Part shown: positions 8,968 to 18,043 of the stretch, piece after piece
Layout: each line of letters starts with the position of its first letter
Numbering within the stretch: the stretch's first letter is position 1
From: Sphingomonas folli
Lineage (GTDB): Bacteria > Pseudomonadota > Alphaproteobacteria > Sphingomonadales > Sphingomonadaceae
DNA length: 64,000 bases
Assembly: GCF_019429525.1 (NCBI RefSeq)
Contig: NZ_JAHXZL010000001.1
Location: forward strand, 124,001 to 188,000
Reading direction: 5' to 3'
Position numbers and translations under genes: made by a program
The notes under the pieces: generated by a model
Database searches by the model: none
What the model was told of the DNA's origin: nothing
The model's input: the letters and a program-made list of their open reading frames with translations, nothing else

Positions 8968-9941
8968 TCCCGCCGGCGGACGCCGCGGCCTTTCTCGACA
9001 CGCATGGCTGGCACCGGGCGCGCGTCGACCCGCTCGCGGGCGACGCCTCGTTCCGCCGCTATTTCCGCGTCGTCGCGGGCGAGCGCCGCGGCATCCTGAT
9101 GGACGCGCCGCCCCCGCATGAGGACCCGCGCCCTTTCCTCGACGTCGCGCGCTGGCTCACCGAGCGCGGCTTCGCCGCTCCCGCGGTCCACGCCGTCGAC
9201 CTCGAGCGCGGGCTGGTGCTGCTCGAGGATTTCGGCGACGAGCGGCTGCGCGAGACCGCCGACGCCGACCCGGACGCGGCGGTGCCGCTCTACGCCGCCG
9301 CGATCGACCTGCTGGTGGCGCTGCGCGCGCATCCCGCCGCCGCGGTGCGCGCGTATGACCGCGCCGAGCTGCAGCGCGAGGCGGGGCTGCTCATCGACTG
9401 GTACTGCCCCGCGATCGGCGTGGAGGTCGACGTCGACGGCTATCGCACCGCCTGGGACGAGGTGCTCGGCCACGCCGACGCGGCGGTGCCGGTGACGGTG
9501 CTGCGCGACTATCACGCCGAGAATCTCATGCTGGTGGGCGCCGACCGCTCGCTCGGGCTGCTCGACTTCCAGGACGCGCTCGCGGGCCACCCCGCCTACG
9601 ATCTCGTCTCGCTGCTGCAGGACGCGCGCCGCGACGTCGATCCCTCACTGGAGGATCGTATGCTGGCGCGCTACCGCGCCGCGACGGGGGAGGGAGAGGC
9701 GTTCCTGCGCGCCTATCACGTGCTCGGCGCGCAGCGGAACGCCAAGATCATCGGCATCTTCACGCGGCTGTGGCGGCGCGACGGCAAGCCGCGCTACCCG
9801 GCGCTGTGCCCGCGCGTCTGGGGCTATCTCGAGCGCGACCTGGGGCAGCCCGTGCTCGCACCGGTGGCGCGCTGGTTCGCGGACAACCTGCCGCCCGAGC
9901 GGCGCGGCGACCCGATGCTGATCGCCGGCGCGCGCGCGTGA
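8952..9941 (+). CDS. amgK: Anomeric MurNAc/GlcNAc kinase AmgK (phosphotransferase fold)
   Basis: AmgK phosphorylates the anomeric carbon of N-acetylmuramate (and GlcNAc) in the peptidoglycan-recycling bypass that avoids de novo UDP-MurNAc synthesis. The 329-residue protein shows an aminoglycoside-phosphotransferase fold: an N-terminal GDASFRRYFRV nucleotide-binding loop, LLEDFGDERL, a catalytic loop LRDYHAENLML and metal-binding LLDFQDAL. The frame is open upstream from 8835, but ATG 8952 gives the family start. Its stop overlaps the next gene as GTGA, and that gene looks like MurU, the known downstream partner, which supports the specific name over a generic phosphotransferase. Confidence 0.85.
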   Translation: MATPMIPPADAAAFLDTHGWHRARVDPLAGDASFRRYFRVVAGERRGILMDAPPPHEDPRPFLDVARWLTERGFAAPAVHAVDLERGLVLLEDFGDERLRETADADPDAAVPLYAAAIDLLVALRAHPAAAVRAYDRAELQREAGLLIDWYCPAIGVEVDVDGYRTAWDEVLGHADAAVPVTVLRDYHAENLMLVGADRSLGLLDFQDALAGHPAYDLVSLLQDARRDVDPSLEDRMLARYRAATGEGEAFLRAYHVLGAQRNAKIIGIFTRLWRRDGKPRYPALCPRVWGYLERDLGQPVLAPVARWFADNLPPERRGDPMLIAGARA

Positions 9942-10693
9942 CCCGCCCGCGCTACATCCGTCCCGACCCGGGCGCGCGCGTGCCGCGCACCGCGATGGTG
10001 ATGGCGGCGGGGATCGGCAAGCGCATGCGACCGCTCACCGCGACGCGGCCCAAGCCGCTGGTCGAGGTGGCGGGGCGCGCGCTGCTCGACCACGTCTTCG
10101 ACCGGCTGCGCTCGGCCGGGGTCGAGCGCGCGGTCGTCAACGTCCACTATCTCGCCGACGCGCTGGAGGCGCACCTGCGCCACCGCGTCCACGGCATCGA
10201 GGTGATCGTGTCGGACGAGCGCGAGCGGCTGATGGAGACCGGCGGCGGCCTGGTACAGGCGCGCGCGCTGCTCGGCGATGAACCCTTCCTCGTCGTCAAC
10301 AGCGACAATTTCTGGCTCGACGGACCGACCGACGCGATCCGCCAACTCGCCGCGCGCTGGGATGGCGCCACGATGGACGCGCTGATGCTGATGGTGCCCT
10401 GCGCCCGCGCGCACAATCACGGCGGGCAGGGCGACTTCCATCTCGCGCCGAACGGTCGCGTCACCGGCCGGCGCCAGCCCGGCCGCGTCGCGCCCTTCGT
10501 CTATACCGGCGTGCAGATCATGGCGCCGTCACTGATCCGCGACTGGCCCGAGGGGCCGTTCTCCACCAACGTCTTCTGGAACCGCGCGATCGCGGCGGGG
10601 CGCGCCTATGGCTTCGTCCACCAGGGTTTATGGTCCGAGGTCAACGTGCCCGGCGCGATCGCGCGCACCGAGGCGCTGCTCGCCGATGTCTGA
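9938..10693 (+). CDS. murU: N-acetylmuramate-1-phosphate uridylyltransferase MurU
   Basis: MurU turns MurNAc-1-phosphate into UDP-MurNAc, completing the AmgK-MurU recycling route. The 251-residue protein carries the nucleotidyltransferase signature MAAGIGKRMRPLTATRPKPL, with FLVVNSDNFW containing the metal-binding Asp, and the hexose-1-phosphate nucleotidyltransferase core. I chose GTG 9938 because it overlaps the amgK TGA (GTGA) and gives the expected length; an ATG at 9994 starting at the signature would be too short upstream. The last 8 bp overlap the addB start. Confidence 0.87.
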   Translation: MTRPRYIRPDPGARVPRTAMVMAAGIGKRMRPLTATRPKPLVEVAGRALLDHVFDRLRSAGVERAVVNVHYLADALEAHLRHRVHGIEVIVSDERERLMETGGGLVQARALLGDEPFLVVNSDNFWLDGPTDAIRQLAARWDGATMDALMLMVPCARAHNHGGQGDFHLAPNGRVTGRRQPGRVAPFVYTGVQIMAPSLIRDWPEGPFSTNVFWNRAIAAGRAYGFVHQGLWSEVNVPGAIARTEALLADV

Positions 10694-13682
10694 GGCGCCC
10701 GGCCGCCGGCGCGGCCCGCGGCTCTACGCGATCCCGGCGCACCGCGCCTTCGCCGACGCGCTCGTCGCCGGGCTGCTGCGTCGGCACGGCGGCGACCGGA
10801 TGGCGCTCGCGCGCGGCCTCGTGCTGGTGCCCAACAACCGTGCCGGGCTGGCGATCAGCGAGGCGTTCGTTCGCGCCAGCGGCGGCGCGCTGCTGCTGCC
10901 ACGCATCGTCGCGCTGGGCGGCGACGACCTGGAGGCGGCGGTCGGCGCCGCGCTCGACCCCGCTGACGCGGTGCCGCCGCTGCCGCCCGCGATCGACCCG
11001 CTCGAGCGCCGCATGATCCTCGCCCGGCTGGTGAGCGAGGAGCGCGCCGCGAGCGGGCGCGCGGTCGACGCCGCCGAGGCGGTGCTGCTCGCGGGCGAGC
11101 TGGCGCGCACGCTCGACCAGCTCCTCGTCGAGGAGGTGCCGCCCGAGAAGCTCGCCGCGATCGACCCGGGCGAGGGTCTGTCGGACCATTGGGAGGCCTC
11201 GCTGCGGCTGTTCCGGTTGCTGCTCGAGCGCTGGCCGCAGGAGCGCGAGCGGCGCGGCCGTGTCGACGCGGCGTGGCGGCGCGGCCAGCTGCTCGACCGC
11301 CAGGCGGCGCGGTGGCGCGCCGAGCCGCCGGCGCACTTCGTCTGTGCGGCGGGCATCACCGATCCCGCCCCAGCGATCGCGCGGCTGCTGCGCGTCGTCG
11401 CGGAGTTGGAGCAGGGGGCGGTGGTGTTCGCCGACCTCGACCTGCACCTCCCCGAGGAGGAGTGGGACTCGCTCGGCCCGCACCGCCCCGACCCGGTCAC
11501 CGGGCTGCGTCGCCGCGCCACCGAGGTCCACCCGCAGTATCACCTCAAGCTGCTGCTCGAGCGGATCGGCGCGGCGCGCGGCGAGGTGGTGCGCTGGGGC
11601 GCGGTGAGCGAGCAGGACGCGGGCGCCGCGCGCGGTCGCGCCATCGCCAACGCGCTCGCCCCGGCGGCCTTCACCGCCAAATGGACGCGGCTCGATGCCG
11701 CCGACCGCCGGCTCGCCGGGGTCGAGGCGGTCGAGCTCGCCACCCCCGCCGAGGAGGCGCAGGCAATCGCGCTCGCGCTGCGCGAGGTGGTCGAGACGCC
11801 CGGCCGCACCGCCGCGCTCGTCACCCCGGACCGCGCGCTGGCGCGCCGCGTCGCCGCGCACTGCCGGCGCTGGAACATCCAGGTGGACGACAGCGCCGGC
11901 CGCCCGCTGACGATCCTGCCGCCGGGCACGCTGCTGGCCGCGATCGTCGAGGCGGCGGCGCAGGACTTCGCGCCGATGGCGCTGCTGACCTTGCTCAAGC
12001 ACCCGCTGATCCGCGCCGGCGCCGAGCGCGGCGCGTGGCTCGACGGGGTGCGCCGGCTCGACCGCGCGCTGCGCGGGCCGCGGCCGGGGCCGGGGCTCGA
12101 CGGGATCGAGCGCCATCTCGTCGGCGGCAACGAGCGCGAGCGCGCGATCCGCTCACGCGCGGCCGAGTGGTGGCGCGAGGCGCGGCTGCTGCTCGACCCG
12201 GTCGCGCGCGTGTTCGGCGGCGGCGAGGCGCCGCTCGCGCCGCTGGTGGCGGGGCTTCGCGAGGCGGCGCAGCGGCTCGCCGGCGACGAGGCGTGGCGCG
12301 GTCCGGCGGGACGCGCCGCGGCCGACCTGCTCGCCGCGCTGGAGGAGCAGGCGCCGCGCGGCCCGGCACAGGTGGCGCCCGCCGGCTTCGCGACGATGCT
12401 GCGGCTGCTGATGGACGAATCGGCGATCCGCCTGCTGCCGCGCGAGCGCCACCCGCGGCTGGCAATCTACGGGCTGATCGAGGCGCGCCTCCAGTCTGCC
12501 GACCTGATGATCCTCGCGGGGCTCAACGAGGGGGTGTGGCCCGGCCTGCCCGCGCCCGACCCGTGGCTCGCACCTCGCGTCCGCGCCGAGCTGGGGCTCC
12601 CGGGGCTGGAGCGCGGCATCGGTGTCGCCGCGCACGATCTCGCGCAGGCGCTCGGCGCGCCGCGCGTGCTGCTCACCCGCGCGCGGCGCGACCAGCGCTC
12701 GCCCGCGCTCGCCTCGCGCTTCTGGCTCCGGCTGGAGGCGATGACGGGCGAGCGCTTCCCGCGCACCACCGCGCTGGCCGAGTGGGCGCGGGCGCTCGAT
12801 CACGGCGGGCCACCGCGCCCCGCGGCGCGCCCCGCGCCGCTGCCCCCCGCGGCGCTGCGCCCGCGCGCGATCTCGGTGACCGAGGTCGATCGGCTCAAGG
12901 CCGACCCTTACGCCTTCTACGCGCGCCGCATCCTCAGGCTGCTGCCGCTCGACCCGGTCGACGCGGATCCCAGCGCGGCGTGGCGCGGCACCGCGGTCCA
13001 CGCCGTGCTCGAGGCCTGGGCGCGCGACGATCGCTGCGACCCCGCCGCGCTGCTGCCGCGCGCGCGACGGCTGCTCCAGGATCCGGCGGCGCACCCGCTG
13101 CTGCGCGCGCTGTGGCAGCCGCGACTGGTCGCCGCGTTCGAGTGGGTCGCCGAGCGGACGCTGGCGGACCGCGCCGAGGGGCGGGAGGTGCTGGCGGTCG
13201 AGGGCCGTGGCCGCGCCGAGCTGTCGGGCATCGCGCTGGACGGTCGCTTCGACCGGATCGACCGCATGCCCGACGGCGGGCTCGGCATCGTCGATTACAA
13301 GACCGGCAAGGCGCCCTCGGTCGCGGCGGTGCGCGGTGGGTTCAATCTCCAGCTCGGGCTGCTCGGCGCGATCGCGGAGCAGGGCGGCTTCGACGGCGTC
13401 ACCGGCGCGGCGACCGCATTCGAATATTGGTCGCTCGCGAGGAAGGGCGAGGGCTTCGGCTCGGTCAGCTCGCCCGCCGACCCGGCGGGCAAGGGCGGTC
13501 GTATCCCGACCGGCGAGTTCGTCGCCGCCGCGCGCGACAGCTTCGCTCAGGCCGCGGCGCGGTGGCTCACCGGCGAGGAGGCGTTCACCGCCAAGCTCCA
13601 CCCCGAGTTCGCGCCCTACGCGGAGTACGACCAGCTGATGCGTCGCGACGAATGGTACGGGCGGGAGCAGGCGCGTGGCTGA
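10686..13682 (+). CDS. addB: Double-strand break repair protein AddB
   Basis: AddB is the non-helicase partner of AddA in the AddAB helicase-nuclease that resects DNA ends for RecA. The 998-residue product has a degenerate SF1-like N-terminus (VLVPNNRAGLAISEAF), a middle SF1-like segment (MILAGLNEGVWP, family hallmark) and a C-terminal PD-(D/E)XK nuclease with GIVDYKTGK. Only three scattered Cys are visible, so the Fe-S staple known from Bacillus AddB appears absent. ATG 10686 overlaps murU by 8 bp. Its own end overlaps addA by 8 bp. Confidence 0.93.
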   Translation: MSEAPGRRRGPRLYAIPAHRAFADALVAGLLRRHGGDRMALARGLVLVPNNRAGLAISEAFVRASGGALLLPRIVALGGDDLEAAVGAALDPADAVPPLPPAIDPLERRMILARLVSEERAASGRAVDAAEAVLLAGELARTLDQLLVEEVPPEKLAAIDPGEGLSDHWEASLRLFRLLLERWPQERERRGRVDAAWRRGQLLDRQAARWRAEPPAHFVCAAGITDPAPAIARLLRVVAELEQGAVVFADLDLHLPEEEWDSLGPHRPDPVTGLRRRATEVHPQYHLKLLLERIGAARGEVVRWGAVSEQDAGAARGRAIANALAPAAFTAKWTRLDAADRRLAGVEAVELATPAEEAQAIALALREVVETPGRTAALVTPDRALARRVAAHCRRWNIQVDDSAGRPLTILPPGTLLAAIVEAAAQDFAPMALLTLLKHPLIRAGAERGAWLDGVRRLDRALRGPRPGPGLDGIERHLVGGNERERAIRSRAAEWWREARLLLDPVARVFGGGEAPLAPLVAGLREAAQRLAGDEAWRGPAGRAAADLLAALEEQAPRGPAQVAPAGFATMLRLLMDESAIRLLPRERHPRLAIYGLIEARLQSADLMILAGLNEGVWPGLPAPDPWLAPRVRAELGLPGLERGIGVAAHDLAQALGAPRVLLTRARRDQRSPALASRFWLRLEAMTGERFPRTTALAEWARALDHGGPPRPAARPAPLPPAALRPRAISVTEVDRLKADPYAFYARRILRLLPLDPVDADPSAAWRGTAVHAVLEAWARDDRCDPAALLPRARRLLQDPAAHPLLRALWQPRLVAAFEWVAERTLADRAEGREVLAVEGRGRAELSGIALDGRFDRIDRMPDGGLGIVDYKTGKAPSVAAVRGGFNLQLGLLGAIAEQGGFDGVTGAATAFEYWSLARKGEGFGSVSSPADPAGKGGRIPTGEFVAAARDSFAQAAARWLTGEEAFTAKLHPEFAPYAEYDQLMRRDEWYGREQARG

Positions 13683-16600
13683 GCGCGCGGTCGGACCGTT
13701 GCCCATGCTGCGCGGCGAGCAGCTCCGCGCCAGCCGACCCGAGGCGCATGTCTGGCTCTCGGCCTCGGCCGGGACGGGCAAGACCCAGGTGCTCGCCGCG
13801 CGCGTGTTCCGGCTGCTGCTGCGCGACGTCGAGCCCGGCGCGATCCTGTGCCTCACCTTCACCAAGGCGGGCGCGGCCGAGATGGCGGGGCGGATCAACC
13901 GCCAGCTCGCCGCCTGGGTGCGGATGGACGAGACCGAGCTGGCCGCCGACCTGCTCGCGCTCGGCGAGCGCACCACGCCCGCGCTGATCGCGCGCGCGCG
14001 CACGCTGTTCGCCAAGGTGCTCGACGCGCCCGGCGGGGGGTTGCGCATCCAGACCATCCACGGCTTCTGCCAGGGGTTGCTCGCCGCTTTCCCGATCGAG
14101 GCCGGTCTGGTGCCGGGCTTCCGCCCGCTCGAGCCGCGCGAGGAGGCGCTGCTGCGGCGCCGGGCCCTCTCGGACCTGCTGGTCGACGCCGAGCGCGAGG
14201 GGCGCGCCGCGCCGGTCGAGACGATCGGCCGGCTCAGCCTTCGGCTCGGCGAGCAGGGCGCGGAGCAGTTCCTCGTCGCCTGCGCGCGCGCCGGCGCCGC
14301 GCTGGAGGCGCTGCCGAGCGGGATCGCGCCGTTCGTCCGCGGCCAGCTGGGCGTGCCGCTCGGCGACCTCGACTCGCACGTCCACGACGCCTGCGGCGAC
14401 GACCGCGTCGACCGTGCCGCGCTCGACCGGCTCGTCGCGCTCAACCGCGGCTGGGGCACCAAGAGCGGGGTCGAGCGCGCCGAGGCGATCGGTGCCTGGC
14501 TCGCCGCCGCGCCCGCCGCGCGCGCCGCCACGCTCGACCGGCTGCACCTCGTCTGGGCGCGCAAGGACGGCGAGCCGCAGTCGTTCGGCAAGGGCCGCGC
14601 CCCCGCCGATCCCGATTACGCCGACCACGCGCTGCGCCTCCACGGCTGGTGCGGCGAGCTGCTGCTGCTGCGCAGCCGCGCCGCCTATGCCGACCTGCTC
14701 GGCGCCGCGCTGGAGGTGGGGCGCGACTATGCGCGCGGCTATGCCGCCGCCAAGCGCCGTGCCGGCGCGGTCGACTTCGACGATCTGATCGGCGCCGCGG
14801 TCGCGCTGCTCCAGCAGGACGGCATCGGCGAGTGGATCCGCTACAAGCTCGACCAGCAGACCGAGCACGTCCTGGTCGACGAGGCCCAGGATACCAACGT
14901 GGCGCAGTGGACGATCGTGCGCGCGCTGGTGGACGAGTATTTCGTCGGCCGCGGCGTCTTCGCGCCTTCGGTACGGACGCTCTTCACCGTGGGTGACCTG
15001 AAGCAGGCAATCTTCGGCTTCCAGGGCACCGATCCCTCCACCTTCCTCGCCGCGGAGCGGCACTTCCAGCGCAAGGCGGGCGAGGTGGCGGGCCACGACG
15101 ACATGCCCGACGACGAGCGCGGCCTGCCGTTCGACCGGCTCTCACTGACCGAGTCGTTCCGCTCGACCGCGCCGGTGCTCGAGTTCGTCGACGCCGCGAT
15201 CGCGCAGCTCGGCGCCGAGGCGCTCGGCTCGCTCGACACCATCCCCGCCCACGCCAGCCGCGTCGCCGGCCCCGGCGCGGTGACGCTGTGGCCCGCGGTC
15301 GCCGCGGGCACGAGCGAGGCGGAGGAGGACGGCGAGGAGGGCTGGGCCGACGACGCGGTGCGCCGCAACGCCTCGGACGTCGCGCGCCAGGTGCGCGACT
15401 GGCTGCGCCCGGTGGAGGAGGGCGGGCTGCTGCTCGGCAGCAAGGGACGCGGGCTGCGGCCCGAGGACGTGATGATCCTGGTCAAGCGCCGCGGCGAGCT
15501 GGCGCAGCTGCTCGTCGCGCGGCTGTACGCCGAGGGCGTGCCGGTCGCGGGCGTCGACCGGCTGCGACTGTCCGCGCCGCTGGCGGTGCAGGACCTGCTC
15601 GCCGCGATCCGCTTCGCGCTCCAGCCCGAGGACGACCTCAGCCTGGCCAGCCTGCTCGTCTCGCCGCTGGTCGGCTGGAGCCAGGACGAGCTGATGGCGC
15701 GCGCGGTACCGCGCGAGGGGGGGCTGTGGCGGCATCTGCGCCAGACCTGCGGCGACGCGGTCGCGCCGGTCGCCGCGCTGCTGGCGAGCGCCGACTATGA
15801 CACGCCCTATCGCTTCCTCGAGCAGCTGCTGTCCGGCCCGCTCGAGGGGAGACGCAAGCTGCTGGCGCGGCTGGGCGAGGAGGCGCGCGACCCGATCGAG
15901 GAGCTGCTCAACGCCGCGCTCGACTTCGAGCTCGATTCGACCCCGTCGCTGCAGCGCTTCCTCGACTGGTTCGAGCGCGACGAGGTCGAGATCGTGCGCG
16001 ACGCCGCCGCGCCGCTCGACGCGGTGCGCGTGATGACCGCGCACGGCGCGAAGGGCCTGCAGGCGCCGCTGGTGATCCTCGCCGACGCCACCGCCGACCC
16101 CGACGCGACGCCGCGATCGGTCCTGGCGTGGACGCCCGAGGACATGGAGCTGGCGGTGCCCGTCTTCCGCCCGCGCGCGACCGAGCGCGCCGGCGCGATC
16201 GACGCCGCGCTCGCCGCGGCCGAGCGGCGCGAGCGCGAGGAGCATTGGCGGCTCTTCTACGTCGCCGCGACCCGCGCCGAGGAGCGGCTGGTGATCGCCG
16301 GGTCGCTCAGCGCCAAGTGGCAGGGCGTGCCGCCAGAGGCGAGCTGGTATGCCGCGGCGGCGCGCACGCTCGACGCGCTCGGCGTTCCCGCGGCCGCGGA
16401 GGGCGAGCGCAGCTTCCTCGGCCACGTGCCCGCGGCCCCGGTCACGGCCAAGCGTGCCGCGTCGGCGGTCGCAGCGACCGCGCCGCTGCCCGAATGGGCC
16501 CGGCGCGACGCGCCCGAGGACGCCCGGCCGCCGCGCCCGCTCACGCCCTCGTCGATCGGCGACGACTCGGTCGCCGACCCGCCGCCGACGCCCGCCACCG

Positions 16601-17127
16601 GCGCCGCGGCCGAGCGCGGGCGGCTGCTCCACGCGTTGTTCGAGCGGCTGCCCCCGCTCGCGCCCGAGCGTCGCGCCGCCGCCGCCGCGGCCTGGCTCGC
16701 CCAGCGCGGCGTGGCCGATCCCGCACCGATGGTCGCCGCGGTGCTCGCGGTGCTCGACGACCCCGCGTTGGCACCGCTGTTCGGTCCGGAGTCTCTCGCC
16801 GAGGCACCGATCAGCGCGACCCTCCCCTCGGGTCGGGTCATCTCGGGCACGGTCGACCGGCTGCTGCTCGGCGACGGCGTCGTGCGCGTGATCGATTACA
16901 AGTCCTCGCGCGCCGTGCCCGAGCGCGCCGCGGACGTGCCCGACTATCATCTGCGCCAGATGGCCGCCTATGCCGCGGCGCTGGAGGTGATCGTCCCGGG
17001 CGCGCGGGTGGAGGCGGCGCTGCTCTACACCGCGGCGGCGCGGCTGATCGTGCTGCCCGAGGCGCAGCTCGCCCCGGTCAAGCGCCGCTTGGCGGGGCCG
17101 GAGCAAAGCTTGGGGCTGGACGGTTGA
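13675..17127 (+). CDS. addA: Double-strand break repair helicase-nuclease AddA
   Basis: AddA is the UvrD-family 3'-5' helicase subunit with its own C-terminal nuclease. The 1150-residue product has Walker A SASAGTGKT near residues 29-37, motif Ia LCLTFTKAGAAEM, Walker B LVDEAQDTN, motif III TVGDLKQAIFGFQG, VMTAHGAKGLQAPLVIL, the RLFYVAATRAEERL motif, and the nuclease motif VIDYKSSR near the end. I take GTG 13675, which overlaps the addB stop; ATG 13705 is an alternative with little loss. Length is typical for alphaproteobacterial AddA. Confidence 0.95.
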   Translation: MAERAVGPLPMLRGEQLRASRPEAHVWLSASAGTGKTQVLAARVFRLLLRDVEPGAILCLTFTKAGAAEMAGRINRQLAAWVRMDETELAADLLALGERTTPALIARARTLFAKVLDAPGGGLRIQTIHGFCQGLLAAFPIEAGLVPGFRPLEPREEALLRRRALSDLLVDAEREGRAAPVETIGRLSLRLGEQGAEQFLVACARAGAALEALPSGIAPFVRGQLGVPLGDLDSHVHDACGDDRVDRAALDRLVALNRGWGTKSGVERAEAIGAWLAAAPAARAATLDRLHLVWARKDGEPQSFGKGRAPADPDYADHALRLHGWCGELLLLRSRAAYADLLGAALEVGRDYARGYAAAKRRAGAVDFDDLIGAAVALLQQDGIGEWIRYKLDQQTEHVLVDEAQDTNVAQWTIVRALVDEYFVGRGVFAPSVRTLFTVGDLKQAIFGFQGTDPSTFLAAERHFQRKAGEVAGHDDMPDDERGLPFDRLSLTESFRSTAPVLEFVDAAIAQLGAEALGSLDTIPAHASRVAGPGAVTLWPAVAAGTSEAEEDGEEGWADDAVRRNASDVARQVRDWLRPVEEGGLLLGSKGRGLRPEDVMILVKRRGELAQLLVARLYAEGVPVAGVDRLRLSAPLAVQDLLAAIRFALQPEDDLSLASLLVSPLVGWSQDELMARAVPREGGLWRHLRQTCGDAVAPVAALLASADYDTPYRFLEQLLSGPLEGRRKLLARLGEEARDPIEELLNAALDFELDSTPSLQRFLDWFERDEVEIVRDAAAPLDAVRVMTAHGAKGLQAPLVILADATADPDATPRSVLAWTPEDMELAVPVFRPRATERAGAIDAALAAAERREREEHWRLFYVAATRAEERLVIAGSLSAKWQGVPPEASWYAAAARTLDALGVPAAAEGERSFLGHVPAAPVTAKRAASAVAATAPLPEWARRDAPEDARPPRPLTPSSIGDDSVADPPPTPATGAAAERGRLLHALFERLPPLAPERRAAAAAAWLAQRGVADPAPMVAAVLAVLDDPALAPLFGPESLAEAPISATLPSGRVISGTVDRLLLGDGVVRVIDYKSSRAVPERAADVPDYHLRQMAAYAAALEVIVPGARVEAALLYTAAARLIVLPEAQLAPVKRRLAGPEQSLGLDG

Positions 17128-17175
17128 GCGCGCGGGTGCGGCGCCCTAGCTAAGGCGCAACGAAGGAGAAACACG

Positions 17176-17499
17176 ATGGCCACCAAGACGATCACCGACG
17201 CCAGCTTCCAGAGCGACGTGCTCCAGGCAGACAAGCCGGTGCTGGTGGATTTCTGGGCCGAGTGGTGCGGGCCGTGCAAGATGATCGGGCCGTCGCTCGA
17301 GGAGATCAGCGAGGAGCTGGGCGAGCAGGTCACCATCGCCAAGCTCAACATCGACGACAACCCCGACGCCCCCGGCCGCTACGGCGTGCGCGGCATCCCG
17401 ACGATGATCCTGTTCAAGGGTGGCGCGCCGGCCGCGACCAAGATCGGCGCCGAGCCCAAGGGGCGGATCAAGGCGTGGCTCGAGGGCGAGCTCGCCTGA
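17176..17499 (+). CDS. trxA: Thioredoxin 1
   Basis: The 107-residue cytosolic disulfide reductant has the WCGPC active site (Cys31, Cys34), the buried Asp in LVDFWAEW and the cis-Pro loop RGIPTMILF. It has a clear AAGGAGAA ribosome site at 17163-17170. A gene order with addA directly upstream, 48 bp away, suggests partial co-transcription, but its own promoter cannot be excluded. A 10-bp perfect hairpin ends it at 17547-17570. Confidence 0.97.
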   Translation: MATKTITDASFQSDVLQADKPVLVDFWAEWCGPCKMIGPSLEEISEELGEQVTIAKLNIDDNPDAPGRYGVRGIPTMILFKGGAPAATKIGAEPKGRIKAWLEGELA

Positions 17500-17546
17500 G
17501 TCGCCGATCGCCGGACCGGGTCAGCCCGGTCTCCCGGCCCCCGTCG

Positions 17547-17570
17547 CCCGCGCCTAGGGATAGGCGCGGG
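17547..17570 (+). terminator. Terminator hairpin after trxA
   Basis: CCCGCGCCTA (17547-17556) and TAGGCGCGGG (17561-17570) form a perfect 10-bp stem with a GGGA tetraloop. Confidence 0.7.
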
Positions 17571-17592
17571 CTTCGGCGTTTCAGGGGGATGA

Positions 17593-17877
17593 ATGTACGC
17601 GATCGTGTTCGACCTCGACGCGACCATCCTCGAGCGGCGCTATCCCAGCCCCTCGCTGCGCGACGCCTATCGCGAGGTGAGCGATATCCTGCGCCATCAC
17701 GGCTTCGCGCAGCGCGACGGCGCCAGTCTCTACGTCAGCGACGCGGCCAAGGCGGTCGACTGCGTGCTCGCGGTGCAGGACCTCAGCCGGATCTGCGCCT
17801 GGTTCGCGCCGTCGGTGCTCGACATCCGCATGCTCCGCATCGACGAGGAGAGCGACCTGTCCGCCGCGCTGCGGTGA
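17593..17877 (+). CDS. vapD: VapD-like (Cas2-fold) endoribonuclease
   Basis: The 94-residue protein matches the VapD pattern end to end: MYAIVFDLDAT at the N-terminus, DAYREVSDILRHHGF, VLAVQDLS, and WFAPSVLDIRMLRIDEE at the C-terminus. Helicobacter VapD is an mRNA interferase with a Cas2-like ferredoxin fold; the Asp of FDLD (residue 7) is its key residue and is kept. A GGGGGA ribosome site precedes the ATG. No vapX-like antitoxin or other small frame is visible beside it, and no cas genes are nearby. The neighbours, thioredoxin and nagE (convergent), give no functional link. Confidence 0.85.
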   Translation: MYAIVFDLDATILERRYPSPSLRDAYREVSDILRHHGFAQRDGASLYVSDAAKAVDCVLAVQDLSRICAWFAPSVLDIRMLRIDEESDLSAALR

Positions 17878-17977
17878 GGGACTGTCGCGGTGCTCCCGCG
17901 CACGGGGGGAGCCTCGGCGGCGGTCCATCTCGCTTGAACCGTCCTGCTCCCGCATATACACGAGCTTCGGGCCACTT

Positions 17978-17996
17978 AGACCACCCTTGTGGTTCT
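17978..17996. terminator. Weak hairpin between vapD and nagE
   Basis: AGACCAC and GTGGTTCT form a short stem with one bulge between the convergent genes vapD and nagE. It may serve as a terminator, but has no T-run. Confidence 0.25.
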
Positions 17997-18043
17997 GGGC
18001 TCCGGCGCTCGCCGTTGGACGGTGAGCGTCGAGCACAGGCTTC

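Noticed and set aside
11189..13987. A 932-codon plus-strand frame spanning addB into addA
   Set aside because: Overlaps both genes in another frame and lacks any helicase or nuclease motif.
17593..17877. Reading the VapD-like gene as Cas2 of a CRISPR system
   Set aside because: No repeats, spacers or other cas genes in the window, and the sequence follows VapD rather than Cas2.
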